Of a stretch of 64,000 nt of DNA, positions 26,202 through 34,095 are shown in pieces. This DNA comes from Alphaproteobacteria bacterium (GTDB lineage: Bacteria > Pseudomonadota > Alphaproteobacteria > Ferrovibrionales > Ferrovibrionaceae): assembly GCA_017307375.1 (NCBI GenBank), contig JAFKFH010000020.1, positions 89,080-153,079 on the forward strand, written 5' to 3'. Both the position numbers and the translations under genes were made by a program. Every line of letters starts with the position of its first letter. Within the stretch, counting starts at the first letter, position 1. The notes beneath the pieces were generated by a model. The model did not search any database and was not told the DNA's origin. It saw only the letters and a list, made by a program, of their open reading frames with translations.

Positions 26202-26753
26202 ATGGACGATTGGAACAAGGTTCTCGACTATTGGTTCTCGCCGGCCGCCGAACCGCACTGGTTCGCGGGCAGCCCCGCCTTCGACGACGACCTGCGCCAG
26301 CGTTACTCCGCGCTGTTCACGGCGGCAAGCCTGGGCGAGTTGGCCGACTGGGAAGCCACCGCAAGCGGGGCGCTGGCGCTCGTCATCCTGCTTGACCAGA
26401 TCCCGCGCAATATCTTTCGCGATACGGCCCGGGCCTATGCGACCGACGATGCGGCACTCGCAGCCGCCGACCGAGCGATCGCCCAGGACTTCGATCTCAG
26501 CCTGCCGGTCAAGCGGCGGCAGTTCCTCTACCTGCCGTTCGAGCATTCGGAAAACCTGGCCGACCAGCTGCGCGCCGTCGACTTCTTCGCCACCCGCACC
26601 GAGGACAGCGAAGGCCGCGACTATGCCGAGCGGCACCTGGCCGTCATCCGCCGTTTCGGCCGCTTTCCCCATCGCAACGAGGCGCTGGGCCGCCGCTCGA
26701 CCCGGGCCGAGCGCGACTATCTGGCCGAACGCGCCGGCAAGGACCCATTCTGA
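26202..26753 (+). CDS. DUF924 family protein
   Basis: A 183-residue helical protein. It opens with the family motif VLDYWFSPAAEPHWF and contains LVILLDQIPRNIFRDTARAYATD, LPFEHSENLADQ and RFGRFPHRNEALGR, all typical of DUF924. The fold is TPR-like; no biochemical role is established. It stands alone, 41 bp from the divergent SSAT-like gene. Confidence 0.93.
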   Translation: MDDWNKVLDYWFSPAAEPHWFAGSPAFDDDLRQRYSALFTAASLGELADWEATASGALALVILLDQIPRNIFRDTARAYATDDAALAAADRAIAQDFDLSLPVKRRQFLYLPFEHSENLADQLRAVDFFATRTEDSEGRDYAERHLAVIRRFGRFPHRNEALGRRSTRAERDYLAERAGKDPF

Positions 26754-26896
26754 CGGCACCGCAATCAAGTAGCCGGGGCGCTGCTCTCCGGTCTAACCCG
26801 TCATCGCCGGCATGACCTCGCCGAACCGCAGCGCGTGTTGGTTTGGCAGCGTCAAGCCGCGCAACAAGGCCTGGTGGCGCAACTATCCCTGAACGG

Positions 26897-27631
26897 TCAG
26901 AAGGCGTAGCGCAGCGACAGCACGACTTCGTTGGCGCGAAGATTGCCGCGCACCCCCGCGGTCGGGGCCTGGAACGTGCCGCCGGGCGTCAAGGTCACCT
27001 GGCTGGTTCCCGCCTTGGTCTCGATATCGCCAAGATCGACATAGCGATAGGCAAGGTCGGCCGACAGGTTCGGCAGAATCGCCCAAGCCAATCCCGCCCC
27101 GACATTCCAGGCGAAATTGGTGGTCGAGCCGCTGGGGTCGGTCTCACTGCCCGCGGAAGACAGGCTCGACGCCGACCAGCTTTGCTGGATCGCGCCCATC
27201 TTGTTCCAGGCCACGCCGATACCGGCGTTGACGAACGGCCGGATCGGCCCCAGCGCGAACGGCAGGTCGACATAGCCGTTGGCCATCAGCGCCCATGACG
27301 TGACGTTGGCGCGATAGCTGGTGCCGATGACGTCGCTGCCCCGCCAGCGAAAGCCGCCGCGATAGCTGATCGTGGCGTCGGCACGCACGAGGTCGCTGAA
27401 GCGGTAGCCCGCCCCGGCCCCGAACACCGCGCTGTTGCCGAGGTCGTCGAACGAACCGGGCTGGCAGATCAGGCAACCGGGATTGCCTTCCCCGGCCTTG
27501 TCCTTGATCGCGGCATCGGTGGCCCAGCCCGCCCCCAGATCGCCGCGCAGATAGACCTGGGCACTGGCGGCACCGCTGCCGACAATGGTGACAAGCAAGG
27601 CGCCGATGCCGGCGGCAAGGATGCTACGCAT
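26897..27631 (-). CDS. Outer-membrane beta-barrel protein (Omp25/OmpW-like porin fold)
   Basis: A 244-residue protein with a signal peptide (about 1-24, cleaved near AASAQ), alternating hydrophobic beta strands (VYLRGDLGAGW, SADLAYRYVDL) and a C-terminal LSLRYAF ending in Phe, the BAM recognition signature. The barrel size suggests about eight strands. The loop with NPGCLICQPG has two cysteines. It lies 9 bp downstream of the large secreted protein gene on the same strand, so the two are probably co-expressed and may work together at the outer membrane. Confidence 0.88.
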   Translation of the reverse strand: MRSILAAGIGALLVTIVGSGAASAQVYLRGDLGAGWATDAAIKDKAGEGNPGCLICQPGSFDDLGNSAVFGAGAGYRFSDLVRADATISYRGGFRWRGSDVIGTSYRANVTSWALMANGYVDLPFALGPIRPFVNAGIGVAWNKMGAIQQSWSASSLSSAGSETDPSGSTTNFAWNVGAGLAWAILPNLSADLAYRYVDLGDIETKAGTSQVTLTPGGTFQAPTAGVRGNLRANEVVLSLRYAF

Positions 27632-27640
27632 GATCCGTCC

Positions 27641-30571
27641 TTACTGCGCCGGGCGGGCGCCGAGATAGCCGTTGATGCCGTCCCACAGCATGTCGATGAC
27701 CTGCAATGCGGGCGAGCCGAGATTGGAGTTGCCGTAGTTGGGCGACGCGGTCAGCACCGAGACATTGCCGACGCCGGTCCACTCCAGCCCCGAGGTCAGC
27801 GGGACTGTCAGGTTGTTCAGGATCGTCGTCTGCCCCTTGCCCCCGACCGCCGGGCCGGTCATGGTGACGACGAAGCTCTGCGGCGTGTTGATCGAATAAA
27901 GGCCCTGGTTGCCGCCGTGCGTCGGCGCGGTGACGACGCCCTGTGCGACCAGTTCGTTCAGCACAGCCTGCGAGCCGGTCGAGATCCGGATATTGGCCGC
28001 CCCCGAATCGAACAGCGTCGGCAGGGTCGAGATGGTCGAGCCGCCCGCCACCGAGAAAGTGGCCTGGGCCGTCGCATTGTTCCAGGCCAGCGGACACTGG
28101 TTGGAACCGCCGGGACCGACGCAGCCCGGCTGCAGCGGCATCGACGCCATCTGCACCTGCGGGAATGCGGCCCGGACGGCCGGCGTCAGCCCGGCGGTGA
28201 CGGCGAGGTTCTTCAGCGACAGCGTGAAACCCGAGTTGTACGGCGCCGGCAGTTGCGCCAGCGGGCTGGAGATCACGCCGGTCATCGCGGGAACCGAGGC
28301 GGCCGTCGACTGCACCACCCCCATTGTGCCGGTGCGGCCGGTGAAGGCCTTGGCCGGTTCCTTGTCGGGATTGCAGGTCGGGTTCAGCGTCAGGTCGCAG
28401 GTCACCTGGGTGACCAGCCCGAACGGCAGGCCCTGCACCGTCACCCCGCCGATGGTAAAATCCGCGTAGGCGAGCACGGCGTTGTAGAGCACGCCGGACG
28501 AATAGCCCTGGCATATGCCGCGTGCATTGTTCGGGCAAGAGCCGGTCGGCTGGCTGGCCGCGACCGTGTAGGTCGCCCCGGCGGCATCCAGGATCGTCTT
28601 GGACAGGAACATGCCGCTGGAGCCGAGGTCGAAGGTGACGATCTGCGGCTGACCGCCGCCGACCGTCACCTGCACCATATTGCCCCAGGTGAAGACGTCG
28701 GCCGGCGCCATGTTCGGTTCGAACAAGACCGGGATCGCGACGCTGGGCGGCAGTGCCGGCGCGGTCGAATAGCGCGAGAACGCGACCTGCAGGGCACCGA
28801 TGTTCATCACGATGCCGCCGCCGGCGGTCGGCAAGATGCTGCCGGCGATGTTGTTGGGCGCGCAGGTGGTGGCGCCGTTCTGCAGCGTGCAGACATAGAA
28901 CTGGCCGTCGACCTGGCCCGATGACTGCACCGTTCCCGTATAGTAGATCCAGTTCGGCCGATAGGGCGGCGCCGAGGTCGCGGGCTGCTGCGGGCTGGGC
29001 GTGGCGCCGACGACGACCGCAGTCACGGCATTGCCCTGCACGTCGGCGAACAGGCCCAGCGGGACAAAGTCGCCGGGCTGGTTCCATGCCGCCTCGGGGT
29101 AGGCCGCCCACCACCAGCCGGCGGCCGGCGCGACTGTCGAGGCGACGGCGATCGCACTGCCGGTGCCGGCGGGAATCCGCGTCGGCGCCTCGTTCACCGA
29201 CATCGTCCTGGTGCCGGTCGTGGTGATCGGGATGCCGCCCTGGCCGGTGACCGTGCCCGAATCGTTGACCCCGGCCGAGGCCGCGAAGACCGAATTGTCG
29301 TAGGGGCCGAACGAATAGGCGAGCAGCCCGACACTGGAGAACGGCATCGGGCCGCCGTCAGGGTCGAAGGCGTTGGTGCCGCCGGTCGCGGGCTGGAAAT
29401 AGGGTTTCCAGAGATAGGGATAGTCGAGGCTGGCGCTGGGGATGCCGGACGACGGCGCCCGCGTGGTCGAAACCCAGGATTGGCGCAAGGTCGCGTTGGT
29501 CGCCTGCGACAGCAGCGGCGGCAGGACCGAGCTGTCGGGCAGCGCCACGGCGGGCGAGACCGTCGCCTCCCCGTAGTACCAGACCGGCACGCCCAGGCTG
29601 TCGTAGCTGAACAGCCCGGTCGCCACCATGCCCTGCGCGGTGCGCTGGACGCCGTAGAAGTGATCGGTCCGCCGCGCGCCCGGCCCGTAGAGACCCGCAT
29701 AGGCCGATTGCTGGGCCGCCGGCACGCCGCCATAGGCGAAGAAATAGACATTCCCGCTGGTGAAGGTTGCGGCCGAAAATCCGTCGCGGCTGGTAATGCC
29801 CCGGCTGTTGCCGGCGGCGCCGGCCATGGCCACCACCGGGCCGTTCTGTCCGGCCAGTCCAGAGGCAAGATATTGGGCATTGGGCCTGACCACCGCGACC
29901 TGGCCGGTACCGGGCGCGCCGCTCCAGCCCGGGCACAGCGCCGCATTGGCCGTATAGCTCAGTGCCTGGCCCCCGGCATTGGCCGCGGTCTTGGCAAGGA
30001 CGCCGCTGTAATAGGCCTGTACGCAGGACGGCACGTCGTAGGGATTGGCCGACGCCGCCACGACCAGGTAGCCGGCATTGGCCCAGGCCTGGGCCGCGGC
30101 CAGCGCCGGGCGGTTCTGCGAATTGCCCAGCACCGTCCAGCCGGGCCGCGGCGCCGCCGCGGTCAGGGCCGGCACCGCGACCGGGTTCTGCGCCGCCTGG
30201 TTCCACAGCCAGACGAACTGCGCATTCTCCAGCCCCTGCTGGGCCGCCTGCGGCGGTCGCAGCAGGTAGATGCCCAGTTGCTGGGCCGCGGCGGCGGCAA
30301 AGCTGCCGCCATGCGTCGTCGTGGCCACGGCGGTCGCACCGACGGCGCGATCGGGTGTGCCGGCCAGGAAATTCACATGCTGACCGGCCAGCCATTTGCC
30401 GGCGGGGTCCATCGAATCGATCAGGCTGCAGGTCGCCGCGGCCGTGCCGGACAGGCCGCCGCAATTGACCAGGAAGTCGCTGGCCGGCGGGGGGCCGGGC
30501 ACCCGCGCCTCGCTCCCGACCGCCGCCACCAGGGCCAGCATGACTGCCCCGACCATCACCGATCCACGCAT
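27641..30571 (-). CDS. Large secreted protein with pepsin/retropepsin-like C-terminal half
   Basis: 976 residues with a signal peptide (about 1-22, cleaved after SEA). The N-terminal two thirds are not recognised, but include 'FSYDSLGVPVWYY' (321-333) and WWWAAYPEAAW near 486, resembling a secreted-protein motif with conserved W/Y and G. From about residue 610 the pattern is that of a bilobed aspartic protease: FDLGSSG with D648, a second FDSGAAN with D855, and a closing VIDMLWDGINGYLGARP. The two Asp motifs are about 207 residues apart, as in pepsins. The first motif has Leu instead of Thr (DLG for DTG), so activity is uncertain. Six or more cysteines fit a periplasmic or surface location. 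Confidence 0.72.
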   Translation of the reverse strand: MRGSVMVGAVMLALVAAVGSEARVPGPPPASDFLVNCGGLSGTAAATCSLIDSMDPAGKWLAGQHVNFLAGTPDRAVGATAVATTTHGGSFAAAAAQQLGIYLLRPPQAAQQGLENAQFVWLWNQAAQNPVAVPALTAAAPRPGWTVLGNSQNRPALAAAQAWANAGYLVVAASANPYDVPSCVQAYYSGVLAKTAANAGGQALSYTANAALCPGWSGAPGTGQVAVVRPNAQYLASGLAGQNGPVVAMAGAAGNSRGITSRDGFSAATFTSGNVYFFAYGGVPAAQQSAYAGLYGPGARRTDHFYGVQRTAQGMVATGLFSYDSLGVPVWYYGEATVSPAVALPDSSVLPPLLSQATNATLRQSWVSTTRAPSSGIPSASLDYPYLWKPYFQPATGGTNAFDPDGGPMPFSSVGLLAYSFGPYDNSVFAASAGVNDSGTVTGQGGIPITTTGTRTMSVNEAPTRIPAGTGSAIAVASTVAPAAGWWWAAYPEAAWNQPGDFVPLGLFADVQGNAVTAVVVGATPSPQQPATSAPPYRPNWIYYTGTVQSSGQVDGQFYVCTLQNGATTCAPNNIAGSILPTAGGGIVMNIGALQVAFSRYSTAPALPPSVAIPVLFEPNMAPADVFTWGNMVQVTVGGGQPQIVTFDLGSSGMFLSKTILDAAGATYTVAASQPTGSCPNNARGICQGYSSGVLYNAVLAYADFTIGGVTVQGLPFGLVTQVTCDLTLNPTCNPDKEPAKAFTGRTGTMGVVQSTAASVPAMTGVISSPLAQLPAPYNSGFTLSLKNLAVTAGLTPAVRAAFPQVQMASMPLQPGCVGPGGSNQCPLAWNNATAQATFSVAGGSTISTLPTLFDSGAANIRISTGSQAVLNELVAQGVVTAPTHGGNQGLYSINTPQSFVVTMTGPAVGGKGQTTILNNLTVPLTSGLEWTGVGNVSVLTASPNYGNSNLGSPALQVIDMLWDGINGYLGARPAQ

Positions 30572-30603
30572 GGCTTTCCCCGCCCCGACTACGGCCCGAG
30601 GAA

Positions 30604-30634
30604 ACTATGCCCTGCACGCGGATACCGCTGTCAA
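30604..30634 (-). promoter_or_regulatory. Candidate promoter for the secreted pepsin-like protein
   Basis: Reading leftward, TTGACA (30634-30629), 19 bp, then CATAGT (30609-30604). The spacing is slightly long. The inferred start site would fall about 25 bp before the ATG at 30571, which has GCGGGGAAAG as its ribosome-binding site. Confidence 0.35.
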
Positions 30635-30645
30635 ACCCTGTTTGA
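30631..30645. promoter_or_regulatory. Inverted repeat TCAAAC-N3-GTTTGA, candidate operator
   Basis: Perfect 6-bp arms with a CCT spacer. It overlaps the candidate -35 box of the secreted-protein gene and lies 3 bp past the stop of the HTH-citrate synthase gene. It could be an operator or a short terminator hairpin for the upstream gene; the position over the -35 favours the former. Confidence 0.3.
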
Positions 30646-30647
30646 TT

Positions 30648-31844
30648 TCAACCCCGAAAGGTCGGATCGGGCACTGGTCCGGTGTAACGCGCCCGCGGCC
30701 GGATCAGCCCGCCGTCGCGCGCCTGCTCGAAGGCATGGGCGATCCAGCCGATGGTGCGGCCGACCGCGAACAGCAGGAACGGTGCCTCCGGCCCCAGCCC
30801 GAGCGTGCGGCCGACCGCGACCAGCGCCGCATCGACATTGGCGGGCGCGTCGGTGACCCGCTCGCCCGCCGCGATGGCGGCAAGGATCGGCGCGGCACGC
30901 TCGGCCCCCAGCTCGTTCAGGCGGCCCAGCAGATAGGCGGCGCGCGGATCGCCCTCGGGATAGAGGGGATGGCTGAAACCCGGAATGATCTCGCCGCGCC
31001 GGAGCCGCGCGGCCAGGGCGGGCTCGGGCCCGCCGGCCTGGTCGATCTCGTCGAACAGCGCCTGGACGCGCCAGGTCATGCCGCCATGGCGCGGCCCCTG
31101 CAGCGCGGCGAGGCCGGCCGACAGCACCGCGTGCAGCGACGCGCCGGTCGAGGCCACGACCCGCGCGGCGAAGGACGAGGCATTCAGCTCGTGATCGGCC
31201 GTCAGGATCAGCGCGGCAGCCAGGATGCGTTCGGCCGCCGCCCCCTGCGCCCGCAGCCCCTGCGCCATCACCGCCGCCAGCGGCCGGTCGTCCGGCGCGG
31301 TGCCCGCGGCCCAGGCCGCGACATGGCGCAGCAGGCGCCCGGCGGTCGCCGGGCTGGGGCCCGCCAGCCCCGACAGGTCCTCGGCAGCCGCCAGCGGCAG
31401 CAGCGCCATCATCCGTTCGGGCCCCGGCAGATCGGCAAGTTCGGCGCGCCACCGCCGCAGGGTGCCCGATTCGGCGACGCTGCCCGCGGGGAACGCGGCT
31501 TCGACCGGGCAGTCCCACAACAGCGCCGCCACCGCCTCGACGCTGCCGGCGGCGGCGAGTCCGGCGGCATCGCGGCCGCGATAGGACAAGCGGCCTTCGG
31601 AAATCGACGTCAGCGCCGAATCGAGCACCGGCATGCCCCAGTCGAGCGCCTGGCGCGCCCCGTCGGGGGCCCGCCCCTTGCGCTGCTTCAGTACGTCGAG
31701 ATCGGCGCGGCGGTAGCGCCGGGTACGTCCGTCGGGCCCGGGTTCGGAGCGCAGTTGCCCGCGGCTGACATAGGCGTAGAGCGACGCCGGCGCGACACCG
31801 AGATAGGCGGCGGCCTCGGCGGCCGAAAGCAGGGTCTTCGACAT
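30648..31844 (-). CDS. Citrate-synthase-like protein with N-terminal DNA-binding domain
   Basis: A 398-residue fusion. Residues 1-58 form an AlpA/MerR-type helix-turn-helix (SAAEAAAYLGVAPASLYAYV, wing GRTRRYRRADLDVLKQRKG). Residues 70-390 are a citrate synthase fold with catalytic residues by position H253 (GPRHGG), H292 (GFSHPLYP) and D338 (NVDAAL). The enzyme part looks competent, so the protein may both make a citrate-type product and bind DNA, or use the fold as a CoA/oxoacid sensor. It is divergent from a second citrate-synthase-like gene 87 bp away. The start at 31844 (MSKTLL) is used; an ATG three codons earlier at 31853 is possible. Neither has a clear ribosome-binding site. Confidence 0.87.
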   Translation of the reverse strand: MSKTLLSAAEAAAYLGVAPASLYAYVSRGQLRSEPGPDGRTRRYRRADLDVLKQRKGRAPDGARQALDWGMPVLDSALTSISEGRLSYRGRDAAGLAAAGSVEAVAALLWDCPVEAAFPAGSVAESGTLRRWRAELADLPGPERMMALLPLAAAEDLSGLAGPSPATAGRLLRHVAAWAAGTAPDDRPLAAVMAQGLRAQGAAAERILAAALILTADHELNASSFAARVVASTGASLHAVLSAGLAALQGPRHGGMTWRVQALFDEIDQAGGPEPALAARLRRGEIIPGFSHPLYPEGDPRAAYLLGRLNELGAERAAPILAAIAAGERVTDAPANVDAALVAVGRTLGLGPEAPFLLFAVGRTIGWIAHAFEQARDGGLIRPRARYTGPVPDPTFRG

Positions 31845-31847
31845 CGA

Positions 31848-31865
31848 ATACATTGATTGCTGTAT
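31848..31865. promoter_or_regulatory. Inverted repeat in divergent citrate-synthase spacer
   Basis: ATACA (31848-31852) and TGTAT (31861-31865) with 8 bp between, in an AT-rich spacer that also repeats TTGAttG / TTGActG. It could be bound by the HTH-citrate synthase whose gene starts here. Arms are short, so the call is weak. Confidence 0.25.
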
Positions 31866-31931
31866 CAAGATTGACTGATTGATCGCGCGGTTATCACATC
31901 CTGTCAATGAGTTTTGCTGAGGAGATGTGAC

Positions 31932-33005
31932 ATGACTGCAATCGGACTGGATGGCGTGGTGGCGGCCGAGACCCTGATGTCGCTGGTCGACGGCCAGAAC
32001 GGGCGGCTGGTGATCCGCGGGCGCGAACTGGCCGACCTGGTCGCCGAGGATGGTTTCGAGGGTGCCGCCGCGCTGCTGTGGCAGGCGGTGTCGGACCCGG
32101 CGCCGACGCGCGCGGCAGTCGCCGCCGGCCTCGGCGCGGCGCGGGTCGCGGCCTGGGCGCTGGTCCCGCGCTTCCTGGCGGCCGCGCGCGGCAAGGCGCC
32201 GATCGATGCCCTGATGCTCGGTGCCACGCTGCTCGACGATGCCGGGGATAGCCCTGCCGAATGGCGGCTGACCGCGGCCCTGGCCGTCTTCCTGCCCGCC
32301 CTGCTGCGCGACCGCGACGGCCTGGGGCCGGTAGCCCCCGATGCCGCGCTGGGCCATGCCGCCGACATCCTGCGGATGATCCGTGGCGCCGAGGCCACGG
32401 CGGCCGAGGTCGCGGGGCTCGATGCCTATATCACCACGGTGATCGACCATGGCCTCAACGCCTCGACCTTCGCCGCGCGCGTCATCGCCTCGACCCAGGC
32501 CGGTCTGGTCGCGGCGGTCGCCGGCGGCATCGGGGCGCTGAAAGGCCCGCTGCATGGCGGGGCGCCGGGTCCGGTGCTCGACATGCTCGATGCCGTCGGC
32601 ACGCCCGGAAACGCGACGGCCTGGCTGGCGGCGGCGCTGGACCGTGGCGAACGGCTGATGGGGTTCGGCCATCGCATCTATCGCGTGCGCGACCCCCGCG
32701 CCGACATGCTGAAGGCGGCGGTGCGGCGGCTGGACGCCAAGGCCGGCCGCATCGCGCTGGCCGAAGCCGTCGAAGGTGCGGCGCTGGCCCTGCTGGCCGA
32801 CCGCTACCGGAACCGCAGGCTGGAGACCAATGTCGAGTTCTACACCGCCCTGCTGCTCGACGCGCTGGGCCTGCCGCGCGACACCTTCACCGCGATGTTC
32901 GCGGTCGGCCGCGTCGCCGGCTGGACCGCGCATGCGCTGGAACAGGTGCGCGGCGGCCGGCTGATCCGGCCGGAATCGCGTTACGTCGGCCCGCTGGCAG
33001 CCTGA
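31932..33005 (+). CDS. Citrate synthase-like protein (no DNA-binding domain)
   Basis: A 357-residue citrate/methylcitrate synthase homologue. H208 (GPLHGG) and H247 (GFGHRIYRVRDPRAD) match the two catalytic histidines. The position of the catalytic aspartate is E302 (TNVEFY instead of NVDFY), as I recall from some high-GC homologues. GAGGAG seven bases before the ATG at 31932 fixes the start. It is divergent from the HTH-fused paralogue and overlaps the convergent HpcH/HpaI aldolase gene by 25 bp. Products could be citrate, methylcitrate or another 2-hydroxyacyl product; sequence does not decide. Confidence 0.87.
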   Translation: MTAIGLDGVVAAETLMSLVDGQNGRLVIRGRELADLVAEDGFEGAAALLWQAVSDPAPTRAAVAAGLGAARVAAWALVPRFLAAARGKAPIDALMLGATLLDDAGDSPAEWRLTAALAVFLPALLRDRDGLGPVAPDAALGHAADILRMIRGAEATAAEVAGLDAYITTVIDHGLNASTFAARVIASTQAGLVAAVAGGIGALKGPLHGGAPGPVLDMLDAVGTPGNATAWLAAALDRGERLMGFGHRIYRVRDPRADMLKAAVRRLDAKAGRIALAEAVEGAALALLADRYRNRRLETNVEFYTALLLDALGLPRDTFTAMFAVGRVAGWTAHALEQVRGGRLIRPESRYVGPLAA

Positions 33006-33742
33006 GCCACCTGGCGGCCCGCGGCCAGCAGCAGGCTCTGGTCCGAGCCGACGATGAAGCAGCGATACCCGGCCCGGACCAGGGCCGGGATCTCCGCCGC
33101 GTCGGCGACGAAGATTCCGGCGGCGATTCCGGCCCTGGCGCAGGCGGCGGCGACCGCCGTCAGCGCCGCGCCGATCTGCAGGTCATCGTTGCCGGCCACG
33201 CCGAGCGACAGGGCAAGATCGGCGCGGCCGACGAACAGGCAGTCGACGCCGGGCACGGCAGCGATCGCATCGAGCTGGTCCAGTGCCTCGGCATCCTCGA
33301 TCTGGCACCAGACCGAGACCGACCGGTCGGCGTGATCGAGATAGGCGGAGGGCTGGAACCGGCCGTAGCCGCCGGCGCGTGTCGACGGCGAGAAACCGCG
33401 CACGCCGCCCCGGTAGCGGGCCGCGGCGACGGCCGCCGTCGCGGCTGCCGCGTCGCGCACATGCGGCACGAGAATACCGGTCGCCCCGAGGTCGAGACAG
33501 CCATTGATCGCGGCGGGTTCGGGACTTGCCACCCGGACCAGGATGGGAATCCCGACGGCCCGCCCGGCCAGGCACATCCGGTCGAGATCGCCGGCCGAGA
33601 ACGGCGCGTGCTCGGCATCGATCACCAGGCAGTCGAGGCCGGAAATGCCGAAAACCTCGACGACGTGGTGGGACGGCGTCTTGACGAAGCTGCCGACGAT
33701 CCGGCCGGTACCGCGCAGGACCTCGCGCAGCGCCTCAGACAT
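32981..33742 (-). CDS. HpcH/HpaI aldolase family protein
   Basis: A 253-residue TIM-barrel class II pyruvate aldolase relative. DCLVIDAEHAPFS (about 37-49) holds the catalytic-site His/Glu region, then ILVRVASPEPAAINGCLDLGATGILVPHV, and VWCQIEDAEAL with the metal-binding glutamate; GVDCLFVGRADLALSLG closes the site. It cleaves or forms a 4-hydroxy-2-oxoacid from pyruvate and an aldehyde. It is the last gene of the hyu-liv cluster and overlaps the cupin gene by 8 bp, so it probably acts late in that pathway. Confidence 0.92.
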   Translation of the reverse strand: MSEALREVLRGTGRIVGSFVKTPSHHVVEVFGISGLDCLVIDAEHAPFSAGDLDRMCLAGRAVGIPILVRVASPEPAAINGCLDLGATGILVPHVRDAAAATAAVAAARYRGGVRGFSPSTRAGGYGRFQPSAYLDHADRSVSVWCQIEDAEALDQLDAIAAVPGVDCLFVGRADLALSLGVAGNDDLQIGAALTAVAAACARAGIAAGIFVADAAEIPALVRAGYRCFIVGSDQSLLLAAGRQVAQAASGPT

Positions 33743-34067
33743 ATTCCGGGCGCTTCGGGGTAAAGATGTCGAGGTTCAGCACGGGTTCGTCGCCGACCAC
33801 CTCGCCCCAATGCTCGACATGCGGCGGGATCGCCATCAGCCCGCCCGGGCCGATCAGATGGACCTGGTCGCCGACATGGAAACGGATCGTACCGGCCAGG
33901 ATGTAGACGATCTGCTCATGCATATGCGAATGCGGCTTGGGCTCATGCCCCGGCATCAGCCGATGCAGGGCCAGCGTCGCCCCCTCGCCGGTGAACGACT
34001 TGCGGTCGACGCCGTCGCGCACCGGGGTCCAGGGGATCGAATTCCAGTCGATCTTGGCGATATCCAT
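33735..34067 (-). CDS. Small cupin-domain protein
   Basis: A 110-residue single-domain cupin. Motif 1 contains GHEPKPHSHMHEQIVYILAG, giving two His and a Glu ligand, and motif 2 contains PPHVEHWGEV with a third His, so a metal site is expected. Such proteins can be isomerases, dioxygenases or sensors. It sits between the Liv permease LivH-like gene (28 bp gap) and the aldolase (8-bp overlap), as part of the catabolic cluster. Confidence 0.9.
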   Translation of the reverse strand: MDIAKIDWNSIPWTPVRDGVDRKSFTGEGATLALHRLMPGHEPKPHSHMHEQIVYILAGTIRFHVGDQVHLIGPGGLMAIPPHVEHWGEVVGDEPVLNLDIFTPKRPEYV

Positions 34068-34095
34068 GGCGGTATTCCCTATGGGGTTGGCTGGA

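Noticed and set aside
32261..33763. Second frame inside the citrate synthase gene extending over the aldolase
   Set aside because: Arg/Pro-rich shadow frame; the true citrate synthase frame carries all motifs and a good ribosome-binding site.
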